A stretch of 64,000 nucleotides of DNA, from contig OW028575.1 of the NCBI GenBank assembly GCA_932294295.1, positions 43,372,753 through 43,436,752 on the forward strand, written 5' to 3'. Source of the stretch: Alitta virens. Lineage: Eukaryota > Annelida > Polychaeta > Phyllodocida > Nereididae. Below are positions 25,929 to 36,000 of the stretch, piece by piece; the stretch's first letter is position 1, and every line of letters starts with the position of its first letter. Under the pieces are notes generated by a model, which saw nothing but the letters and a program-made list of their open reading frames with translations, made no database searches and was not told the origin of the DNA. Made by a program: the position numbers and the translations under genes.

Positions 25929-25936
25929 CACCACAG

Positions 25937-26170
25937 GCCCTCGAAGGTCCTGGGCCTCCACGCGGCGAGGGTGGAAACACTTGGGGTGCAGTCCTCTATC
26001 CCCAGTGGCTAAAACAGGACAGTGCGCATTGCACAAGCTGCTCCAGCTATCCAACGCAGACAATTATTGAATTTTTACATGCTTCTGGTTTCTACTACCA
26101 AATATAGATAATCAATCTTACACTAGAGAGCCTCTACATAGCCCACTCAGGTGCTGATGAGGCGTTAAAC

Positions 26171-26224
<54 letters not shown>
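25937..26224 (+). mobile_element. SINE 2, forward copy, with (AC)n tail
   Basis: The body starts GCCCTCGAAGGTCCTGGGCC, passes CACGCGGCGAGGGTGGAAAC and ends GATGAGGCGTTAAACAATAA. An (AC)n tail follows at 26175-26224. The flanking words CACCACAG at 25929-25936 and 26222-26229 look like a target-site duplication. The same element in reverse lies at 38628-38883, which confirms the termini. The tail domain resembles other invertebrate SINEs ending in a TTTAACG-type core plus a short tandem tail. Confidence 0.8.
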
Positions 26225-26225
<1 letters not shown>

Positions 26226-26671
26226 ACAGCTTAATTCCAGCTTTGGGAGTTGACCCTCACTTATTCGACTTATTTCTTTGTATAGCATAACCCATGTGGA
26301 TGTAATTCTCGGTTAATTGTAATTCCTAATGAAAACAAAACTTCTTGAATATTAAATCATTTTATTCCCCAATTAATTCCGGCCATGACGAAGTTTAAAT
26401 TTCAAAAATGCCTGAAGGGTGATTCTGTGTGGTATGAAATACAGACCACCCGGCCCATATCGCCTGATATTTCAAGTGATATGGCTGCAATTGGGGAATA
26501 GGGGAATAAGTTCTCATACCAACCGTATGGGAATTATTATTATTAAGGCTTTCATAACCCATTGTAATAACAATAGCAACAGACAATGTATCTGTATAGG
26601 TAGTTTTGCATACAATCTCATGTAAGTCCCTTTTGAAGAGACATATTAACACAGGCTGTCATCGGTACATA
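26225..26671. other. Gene-free stretch
   Basis: No exon or repeat recognised between SINE 2 and the family B element. Confidence 0.4.
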
Positions 26672-26914
26672 CAGTTCGTTTCATAAAAAAAAACGGTCGA
26701 CTCTAGACGGCCTATACAAGCCAGCTGCTTCTGTCCACTTCTATAGCTAATAATAGTCCGCTTACTTTTATTACCAGAAAAGTGCAAACACTGGCAAATG
26801 TAATTAATTTAATATAGCATAAATGTGTACTTTTAGATCGATTTTTGAGTAGCCAGCTATATATGACAGCTTTGACCAGGTTCAATTTGACGGGCCGTTT
26901 TAATGAAACTAACT
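26672..26914. mobile_element. Family B transposon remnant
   Basis: Starts CAGTTCGTTTCATAAAAAAA and ends CGTTTTAATGAAACTAACTA. The interior GCTGCTTCTGTCCACTTCTA is shared with other family B copies. Confidence 0.75.
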
Positions 26915-27334
26915 AACTATATACCTAATATCTTTCTAATTGCAAGTATATCTTGACATCATTACGGCTATAGTTATGTGGCAAAAGAGATGGAATAGTA
27001 CAAATACCAATCTCAATACCTGGTTGGTTATATGAGACGGACTGATCAGAGTTTTTTATCCTTCTGGCATGGCATTCAGTTTATGGTAGAGTGCAGGCAA
27101 TTATGTAATCACAGCCTAACTCATACCTGTGTAACTTTTAAAATTATCTCATGTTTCTTTTGGTAATTAGGTGTGCTGTTTGCTACTGATAGTCTACATA
27201 ATAATTGCACAATAATTAATCAAAGGGAAGCAATCTGTTTGAGTGGTAAAAAATAAAATTATAGGCACAGACAAAAAATAAATATAAAAAAGTTTTGCAA
27301 TTGTTACAAGACCCACATGAATTTCCAGCAGGGG

Positions 27335-27358
27335 TTTTTTTTTTTTTTTTTTTTTTTT
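27335..27358. repeat. Poly-T run
   Basis: About 24 consecutive T. It generates spurious FFFF and KKKK ORFs on the two strands. Confidence 0.9.
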
Positions 27359-27514
27359 GTATCTCCAGCTGTACATGATTTATTTAATTGCTCACATTAT
27401 ACTGTCTATTTTGTGAGGCTGCATGCTTTGTGTTATATAACAACTCTTGAGCGCGTACATAGTGCGAAGTGGTCCTGTTTTTTTTTGTTTTTTTGGATGA
27501 CCTTATCTGCCTTT

Positions 27515-27673
27515 TACAGCCAATTGCACAGACATGGAAAGTCAACTTTGAACAAAGGAGGTCACGTGAATCCAAGAATCCCATTGGCCAGGGCAGTCCC
27601 TCAGCCAATAAAAGTCCTGCATTCACATGACGTCATTTGAAGTATACATTCCAAGTTCATGAAATTGGCTGTA
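27515..27673. mobile_element. Foldback MITE, family A
   Basis: Ends TACAGCCAATTGCACAGACA and TTCATGAAATTGGCTGTA. The interior has GGTCACGTGAATCCAAGAAT paired with ATTCACATGACGTCATTTGA, including a perfect TGACGTCA. Confidence 0.85.
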
Positions 27674-28324
27674 AAACTGAAAACTCAGAAATTTATATTT
27701 CACCCTCAATACAAAACAAAAAATTATGAAATGTAAAACAAAGAGTGAGGAGGCCCAAAAAGACTGTGGGTCGCTATTATGGAGCCCCCTTGTATATGAT
27801 ATTAAAATAATATCATAATCCTCTGTGCACCAAAATTTCAGATAAATATAGCACATGTACTAATTAGGCCTTAACACCAGGAGGCGCTAACTATACTTCA
27901 CATCATTTCATTAACACGTTTTCCACAAAGCAACAGTCAACGCTCTCATTTCAGCACGACACGTGTGTATAAATGACACATGCCAAAAAAGGTTTATAAA
28001 TCAATTATCATGGGAAAGATAAACCAGTTTTTAAAATAATATCTCATGCCAGAAAAAAAAAAAAAAAAGTTATGTGAGACTAAGTTTAAGAGTTTTTTTT
28101 ACTCCAACAGTTTTTCTTGTTTTTCTTGGTATATACGAGTTAGGCCTAACTAGTTAGGTATTGATATGTATGATTCTTTATTATTATCATTGACAAAAAC
28201 AAATTATTTACAATAATGATGACTGGTGGTCTCAGAACTCAAAGTTATTTTGAGACCACTAGTTACATGAATTAATGTTTTGGAGGTTGATCTTAGCTAG
28301 TCTTTTCAGCTTATGTTCCTGTCA

Positions 28325-28881
28325 ATGAAATATGGAACCAGACAAGTAAGCAAATAAATGCCCTCAAGAGAATGAAACATTTTCCGAATCAAGGCAGCAA
28401 CACCATTATCTACAATAGCTACGTCAATAGCAATTTTAATTACTGCACTCCAGTATGGATGCTGAAAGGCAAAAAAAAATTGGATAAATTAGAAACTACC
28501 ACTAGATGATGTTTAGATGTTTTATTTGTTCACAGTATGTAGTATTTCAATACGGTTAGTACATTACATAAACAATAAAAGACATTAGCATACTGTGGGG
28601 GATGTGCACTAGCTTACGAAAAAGCTGTAAAATTGTGTGTTACGATTTTGTAACTAATTAATGAATATGAAGGAAGCTACGAAGACAAATGTACTCAAAC
28701 AAATCAAATAAACATCAACAGAAGAATGACAATACTCGTGTATACGATCAAAATACAGAGTGCTCCATTATACGAGACAATGAGCTGTTTAATATCCCAA
28801 AATTTAACACAATAACCTATGGCAAAAAAAGTATAAAATACTCTGGTGCAAAACTCTGTCTGACTCAGCAGTTCCAAGATA
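28325..28881 (+). pseudogene. Decayed non-LTR retrotransposon, reverse transcriptase C-terminal part
   Basis: Conceptual reading with frameshifts gives the order NALKRMKHF, then NSYVNSNFNYCTPVWM, then KKLDKLE, and finally FNTITYGKKSIKYSGAKL. This series is typical of the end of reverse transcriptases of CR1/jockey-like LINEs, in particular the FNYC and YGKKSI.Y.GAKLW motifs. Stops and frameshifts separate the blocks, so it is dead. The right end abuts a family B element at 28882. Confidence 0.75.
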
Positions 28882-29128
28882 TAGTTAGTTTCATTAAAAA
28901 CGGCCCGTCAAATTGAAACCAGACAAAGCTGTCACAGCTGGTTACTCAAAACCGGATCTAAAAGTACATATTTATGATATATTAGAATAATTTCTTACAA
29001 TTATCAATGTTTATATTTATCTGGTGACAGATGTAAGCTGATTATTAGCTATAGAAGTGGACAGAAGCAGCTGGCTTTAGCATGTTTAGACCACAGCCAG
29101 GTACAGGCTGGAGTCAACCGTTTTGATG
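28882..29128. mobile_element. Family B transposon remnant, reverse orientation
   Basis: Starts AGTTAGTTTCATTAAAAACG and contains GAAGTGGACAGAAGCAGCTG, the reverse of the word in the copy at 9211. It ends near GGAGTCAACCGTTTTGATGG. Confidence 0.75.
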
Positions 29129-29544
29129 GGTAATTACGTAGTTTCCAAGATATGTTGCTACATTGGAAGGTTATCCCACTCACTGTAATAGTTCCTACTT
29201 GTGTGTTTAATATGAATTTAAGGGCCATACATAACACATTGTTATACTAAAGTAACGATAAAGAACAATGGCAAAAGCGACTGACAAAAATCAATTACAT
29301 ATATAATGGCATTGTCAGTGTGGCATAAATTATTATATTTTTATTACGTTTTTATCTGTATTAAGTTATTACAACCTTGTAATTTAGTAGGTGCTCTTCT
29401 GTTATGGTGCTCTACCTGGTACTTATCGTAGTTCTTAGTTTCTTAGCATTTTTGTAATCTGTCGTGCAGAAGCAACCTTGCTTGGGCACTATATGTCATA
29501 GGTCGCTACTGATTGTCATATGACTTGAACTGAAGTTTTACTAC

Positions 29545-30024
29545 TACTACATTGCTGACACTGAGCGCTATTGCTGGCAAACATGTTAAAGAACACACGC
29601 TGAAGAACACAATGCATAACTGAGATGCTGTTGCAGTGCAGTGGTGGTTTTGTGGTGGCCAAGGCAAGCTTAGCTGCTCATATGGCTGATTTTATATATT
29701 TATTGAACATATTTACACAGGGTGTATACAATCAGTTAAACTGTTTTTCATGCGGACCCTGTTAAGAACATCAATATAAATATAAAATAAAAATAATGAT
29801 TGGTTGTCCGAGGGCCTAACATATTAGTCATTGCAAATTTTTGTATCGTTGATATTTCGCATTGTTCAAGAACACTGCTGTTCAGTGCACTCCTTGTATG
29901 TCTCACATATTTATACAGACCTTCATCCATGAATGAAGATACAGAAATGCTGGCAGTCACTTCAGCTTCAGGCACAGTTCTCAGTCGCCTTTCACAGATT
30001 GCCAACCAAACTTTGTGTTTGTGG
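29545..30024 (+). pseudogene. Relic of a PhoPQ_related gene (signal-peptide trace and orphan exon 3)
   Basis: The exon-like block 29919-30024 follows an AG acceptor (TTTATACAG). It translates, in the phase used by exon 3 of the downstream genes, as a P-S-S-M-N-E-D sequence continuing TEMLAVTSASGTVLS and ending QIANQTLCLW. Gene 1 exon 3 reads IDEDMEMLAVTSGTVLAKL and VPNQPLVFL at the same places. At 29553-29575 the words TTGCTGACACTGAGCGCTAT match the signal-peptide region of gene 1 exon 1. No later exons are recognisable, and no good donor follows in the conserved phase. I read it as a dead left-hand member of the tandem array, about 3 kb before gene 1. Confidence 0.7.
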
Positions 30025-30300
30025 TGTGTGTGAGTTATCTTGATGCTTCATTGTATTATATACAACACATAACTTGTACCCCACTCATAGACTAGCCCAT
30101 ATGGGCTAGTCTGTGCCCCACTTGAGTTATGGAATTACAGCATGGGGGAGCACCACAGAGTCACTAGTGGGATATATATCCCAGAGGGTTGCAAATGACA
30201 TGTGGTTGCCACAACATAAATAGAAATTCATTAAAAGAAGAGAAAAAATACAAATAAATTTAGTAATGGTTCAAGGCACCAAGTGAAAGTTATGTACAAG

Positions 30301-30448
30301 ATGAGTATAGTTAACATCATATCAGCAATTCTATGTACTATATACTATTGTTTTACATTCTATACATGGAAGTAGATGTAGGTAGATATATCATCACATA
30401 CAGTAGTAACCTAGGTATATACAATACAGGATTTTGTCCTAACACATT
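30301..30448 (-). repeat. Dispersed repeat, inverted copy of 9687-9850
   Basis: Contains CATACAGTAGTAACCTAGGT and TACAATACAGGATTTTGTCC, the reverse complement of words at 9687-9850. Confidence 0.65.
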
Positions 30449-30584
30449 ATGTCTACAGTTTCAAGCAGTATATAAACAGTTATTCTGGGAGATTTGTTCA
30501 ACAGTGTTTATTAAGGTCACGTTTTTAATGATTTGAAGACTCAGGATTTGACTGTGCAATCCTAGAAGAGGGATGATTGCAAAC

Positions 30585-31029
30585 TTAGACATCAGCATTT
30601 AAAAGAAATCTACCTAGGACTTTCAGCAGCCCTGTAAACTTTCCTATGTTATGTAATGCATCGAAGTTTTCAATATATTTCCTGGCTATTTCATTTAAGT
30701 TCTGTCTAAATAATGAATTGCTGGAACATGTTTAAAGATAGTGTATTTCATCTTCTAGTTCATTTACGTTACATTTTATGCAGAGTCTGTCCTCTGCAGG
30801 AACTTTGGGTTTTTTTATGTCAACCAGTTTCGATACGAAATCTTTTTATATGCCTTCCTATTTAGGTTTATAAGTAGATAGGGTTCTAACTTACAGTCAT
30901 TTTAAAAAAGTTTATAGGTCCTAAGCTTTGGTTGGTGTGTGGTGTTATTAAATTCTGCAATGATGCTTTCTTGTTGTTTGGTGTATAGATTGACTTTTGC
31001 CATTTTGCAGATAATGTCAACATTTTCAA

Positions 31030-31040
<11 letters not shown>
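30585..31040 (-). pseudogene. Decayed non-LTR retrotransposon C-terminus
   Basis: The minus strand, read with one frameshift and stops, gives KLRTYKLF, then KLEPYLL, then DRLCIKCNVNELEDEIHYL and finally NIGKFTGLLKVLGRFLLNAD before a stop at 30585. The KLRTY.LFK and RLC..C....EDE.H pattern is typical of the C-terminal zinc-knuckle region of LINE ORF2 proteins. A (TA)n tract interrupts its upstream side. Confidence 0.75.
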
Positions 31041-31077
<37 letters not shown>

Positions 31078-31096
31078 TATACATATATATACAAAA
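31033..31096. repeat. (TA)n microsatellite
   Basis: About 60 bases of AT dinucleotide with a few ACATAT interruptions, embedded at the edge of the LINE fragment. Confidence 0.95.
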
Positions 31097-31714
31097 ACTT
31101 AAAACACCTTTACTATACAAACATTTTGACATCTTGTACAGGATTTGACCTTAAATATTAAGTGAGTTAAAACAATTTTTGATCATAACATTCAGGGTGA
31201 CCTGTGACCCAAGATCATTCACACTCATAATTTATGTTTATATGCTCAAAAACTACATAACTCAAATATGGTTCAATTTCAATGAACCAATCCAAAGTTA
31301 TAAAGTTTAATTTGTTTTTTTGGGTAAATAAGAAATTTTTAACGCCGCATATCTCAGTAACCCTTCATCTAATTGCCAACAAATTTCGACTGCACTGGAT
31401 CAATTAAGTACGGCAACTTCCAGTTCTTCACATTATTTATACCCAAAGTAGACCCTTTTCTATTGTTCTTTGCCGGGATATAACTGGCCAGTTTGGCACT
31501 ACTGTTCTCTTGTGTTCTATTGGATGTTTGCTGTTGGCACGGGAGAACTGGAGGACACTTACTACCATTCACTAACCTCGAGCGCATAGCTTTCTGTGAA
31601 TTCGGGGGAGCAATGATCCTGGCAGGGGAGCAAGAAATTTGACAATGTAGAAGGTATCATAATAATACAATACGCCAAGTTGCTGTATCCTCACCCTATG
31701 AGCTGGGTTAACAT

Positions 31715-31905
31715 GAGTTGATTTTTCTTTGCAGTTTTTTCCCCAGCTGCCCAATCTCTATTGATGCATACATGTACAAGGGCTTGCAATGTTCTTTGGT
31801 TATCATTATCAGAACATTAGTCAAGCAGCCAAAATTATATACATTTTGACTAACGTTATTGACATATTTTACTAACTACAGACATATCCACTGTGTCTGA
31901 ACCCC
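31715..31905 (-). repeat. Block inverted relative to 39965-40150
   Basis: Words here (CCCAATCTCTATTGAT, ATCATTATCAGAACATTAGT, TTGACTAACGTTATTGACAT, CATATCCACTGT) appear as reverse complements, in reverse order, at 39965-40150. Both copies sit upstream of duplicated gene blocks but face opposite ways. Confidence 0.7.
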
Positions 31906-32639
31906 CACACATTAAATTTAACATAAGGTTAAATTACAAATACATATTCATGTCATAAGCCAGTGATATTTTATGAAAAACAAAGCTCAGCTCAGACTGT
32001 TTGAAATATATGCAATGAAAAGATTATGCCAGTAGCACCATTATTTCTACAACTCATTCGAGATAAATTTCTAAAGTCAAGACATTTTTTTTTTAGGGTA
32101 TGTTAATTTAATGCATTAATGTATATAATTAACATATGCTATACTATAATGGTGACCAAGCTCAGACTATTTGAAATATATACAATGAGGATATTATGCA
32201 TGTAAGAGCAATTTGTCACAAGTTAATTTCAGTGCATTGTTGCATTTCATGACAAGAATAAACTGTCAGTTCATACTGTACAAATTGTTGACAAACTATC
32301 CTAGAATTTTGCACACACACACTTTTTATTAAGATTTGATTTCAAATGTGTGTTGAGACTGAACTCTGTACTAATTATGATATTGTTTCACATTATACCT
32401 ACTTAGAGCTCTGCACTGGTGTACGATAAAGTAAAAATAAACTTGTAACTCAACTGAAACAAAAACCACTGTATGATGGTGTCCGAGCCCATACAAATTC
32501 AATGGTTATCATATGCATATTTCAACAGCCTGGTAGCAAGGCTTAGAATGAAAATATTTACCTAATTTTTCACAAATATCATAAAATGACAAGTGAAATG
32601 GGAAAAAATCTCGGGAGCAATCGTTTTTTTACCATCTGA
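31906..32639. other. Gene-free stretch upstream of gene 1
   Basis: AT-rich with no exon. It lacks obvious equivalents upstream of gene 2, so the left limit of the segmental duplication is probably close to 32640. Confidence 0.4.
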
Positions 32640-32825
32640 AGAACACAATAAATTTGTCATCACAGCCTTATAGGCAAGTACCCATTTATACCTGGGTTGA
32701 GTGAAGCAGTGGTTTAAGGAGGATCTGCTCAGTCCCTCCATGCCGTGGCTGGATTTTGAACCCATGACCATGTGCATATGAGTCCAAGACTTAATCCACT
32801 GGACCATGGCACCCACATGTTAGGC
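32640..32825 (-). mobile_element. tRNA-like SINE 3, left block
   Basis: The minus strand reads GGGTGCCATGGTCCAGTGGA (A-box-like) and, about 40 bases later, GGTCATGGGTTCAAAATCCA (B-box-like). The same insertion at the same relative place is at 40345-40510, so it predates the segmental duplication. Confidence 0.65.
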
Positions 32826-32926
32826 ATGGACTAAGCACACAGAAAGTGATACATATCGCCTTTTCAAAAAAAAACATTGTGTGTGGCATGATCACCTGTT
32901 CTATTTGCTTCTATTTTAATTTTCAC

Positions 32927-32956
32927 TGATAAGATAAAGATAAACTGTTTAAAAGG
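32927..32956 (+). promoter_or_regulatory. GATA-site cluster and TATA-like box of gene 1
   Basis: TGATAAGATAAAGATAAA contains three overlapping WGATAR-type words and is followed by TTTAAAAGG, about 50 bases before the gene 1 ATG. The arrangement is kept at gene 2 (41008-41046) although nearby DNA differs. Paired GATA words also occur upstream of gene 3. GATA factors acting here is an inference. Confidence 0.4.
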
Positions 32957-33004
32957 TGAGACTAAATGGGTACATTTTCATCTGGGTGGTACAGAGGCAG
33001 AACA

Positions 33005-36000
33005 ATGAGGTTGATCTTAGTCTTTTCATTGCTGTCACTCAGCGCTATTGCTCGGAGTCGTGACACCACTCCTCTGGACGAATACGTTTGGCGGCCAGAT
33101 GACAGTTACAGATGGGAATTGATTCAAACACAGAGAGGGGAAGAATGCACTTTCTACACACTGTTCCTAATTTCACAGACTTGGTATCCAGGTATCCAAA
33201 TAAATCATGTGATAAAACAATAACAGTATATCTAGCTCAATTAGAGCTTTCATAACACCATTTCCACGCATACAGATATATGCATACTTTGCACTAGATT
33301 ATATAATTATGTTGTTTCTTGGTGGTAAATTATTTGCAATCATGGAGACTTATAGTCTTACTGACATATGTTGTCATCAAACGAGTACACTGCATTGGAA
33401 ATCGTAGGGTAGGCCTATTTATTTTATAATCATGAAATAATCATGCAACTGCAGGCAGGCACCTCAGCAACACAATATACAACACATTTAATGCATGTTA
33501 ATGTAGAGCTTACTATATTATATCCTAAGGAAAAAAGTATGAAATAACGAGGTACTTTATTCAATGAGCATTCAGTTTTTTACTAGAATCGCTACTAGGA
33601 CTCATAAAAACATTTGCAGTGAAATCTTTTCATCACTTCTATTTAAGAAAGGCTTCAAGATCACCCCTACTGGTGGCACCATCTGCAAATTGCTGTTCCT
33701 GATAATGTCCAGTTTCTGGAATTTGGCTCCTTGAGGGTTGAAGGTGGATCCAACACGAGTGGGTGAGATGCAATAGCACATTAATGTCTTTTACAGTGTG
33801 AAATAGTTTTGACCATTGTATTGCTACTTTACAGCAGATTTCATTGACTTGCAAACTAAACCCAAGAGGATGTCAATTGGATCTAGGACTCCCACTGGAT
33901 GAGGGATTGCTTTATCCAAAGGGAGTCCGGAGTTCACACAATGTCCTATGGAGTTTAGTTCCAAGTCTCTGAGTGCAGCTGTAACACATACTTACCTTTC
34001 ACTGGATGTGTGACTGCAGACCACCGGGCATAGATGAAGACATGGAAATGTTGGCAGTCACATCAGGCACCGTCTTGGCAAAGTTGAGACAGGTTCCTAA
34101 CCAGCCCTTGGTTTTCTTGGTAAGTTTAAACATCAACAGTACAACTGTAAGTAAATATTAAATATGCTTAACTGGTGAAGTCTGCAATTTGGTAAAGAAG
34201 AACGACAGTGAGTTAAAAAGTCAATTTCCTAGACCTCACTCCTTTATGATATATATATTTACTGTGTAGCATTACACAACTGTTGGGTAATTTTTGTAAT
34301 TATACCAGAATTGTACAGAAACTAAAAAAGCGTATTCCCAGATAGCATCTGACATCTGATTGACATTGGCACTATGTGGGCAAAGTCGGACCAACATCTG
34401 GCCAACATCGGGTTGATGTAGCATGTTATCAGGGATTATCACATGTACATTGGGTTAAATCAAATGTAATCTGATATAATGTATGGGGGTAATCTTTTTA
34501 ATATATACATATTTAGGATGATGAGGAATTGAAACCAAGAAGGGAAGATGACCTCATTGCTTTTACTTGGGACAGATACCGACGAGAACTGTCTGAGGCA
34601 GACTTTCTGGCAAGGGCACCAATGACAAAGGTTATGTCTCAGTTGAATTATTTAGAACTTATTAATTTATTGATGCGTCAACCTGTATTGTAATTTTCAC
34701 CTGTGCTGGGTCTGGGGTAGACTAGGAGAGCAAAGCCCAGGAGCCGCCCATATCTTTTCTTAAGAGATTGCTGAGACGGTATAGTGCTCACCTTATTCCT
34801 CGTACAGAAATCCTTTTGGATAGCTGACTATATATGTATAGCGCTAACCGTGTTTTTGTACAAAAATCATTTTGGTATGGTTGGATAGCTGACTAAAAGT
34901 TCTACATTTGAGCACACTTTCAGTTATGTAGCTCCAATATTTACTCCACAAAAGCTGTCGGCATTTTCGAAGCGAGGGAACATTGGAAAATGGCCACCGA
35001 TCACGAGATCAGGGAGCATACATTAAAAGAAAAATACATTAATTATTTATTCTATTTATCTTTTGTTTTTACTAGAAATTTCATTTTCTGTATATAGATA
35101 AAGAGATTAGCAGAGAGCACAACCGAAGGTAACACTGTAAAAGGCTGCCCCCGAAGATTTTCAGATATTCTGGTAATATTATGAATAACTGATTGCTCCT
35201 TTGAGCTCAATCTACAAGGTAAAAAATATGGACGTTGCAACGCGTAGACGATCGTGAATGCCAAAGACGATAGCGCAGATGTCTGCTGTCGATCTCAGGT
35301 GTAAATCTACATGATTTGAGATGCAAACAGTAAACCTTCAAATTGCTGGGTAATATTGGTCAAGAAGGCCCTTACTAAGAAATTGAAGTTTTCACTCAAG
35401 GAATGATAGGCTCCAACCAGACCTCTGTTCCAGACCTAGGTCTGGGGCAGCTAGTTAGGCATAAATGGATTGTACAATGCGTAGCATAAGGCCAAGAACT
35501 TTCATTGGCCTGGATTTAAGAAATACACATGATACAAATATACTCAATTACTTACATTACAGCTAAATGTTCTATAAGTATATTTTCAGATAATGGATAT
35601 TATTCTTTTCCATTTAGGCAGTCATTCGAGCCATGGATGCCATCACAGAATTCACTTCTGGTCTTGATCTAGGTTTAGATATCAATCAGTATTTTTTGTT
35701 TGGAGAGTCTAAGGTGAGACCACTTATTCAAGGCAGTATTTAAAATGTTTACCGTGTAGGAAAGATTGATTCCTAGAAGCCTTCTCTAATATAAATTTGA
35801 CAATTTCAGAGAGGATGGACAACTTGGACAGCAGCTGCAGTGGACGATGCCAGAATTGTCGCTTTTGCTCCCATGGTCATGCCCACTCAGAAGTTTGTTG
35901 ATGTAGGTTGCTTCTTAATCATACTGTACCTGTATGAAAAGCAAGTAATACGTAAATGGTAAGCTCAGACTGATATTTTTACAGTCGTTCAACTATTATC

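Noticed and set aside
32966..33004. Upstream in-frame ATG as the start of gene 1
   Set aside because: It would put 13 polar residues before the signal peptide, and the matching position in gene 2 is ATA, not ATG.
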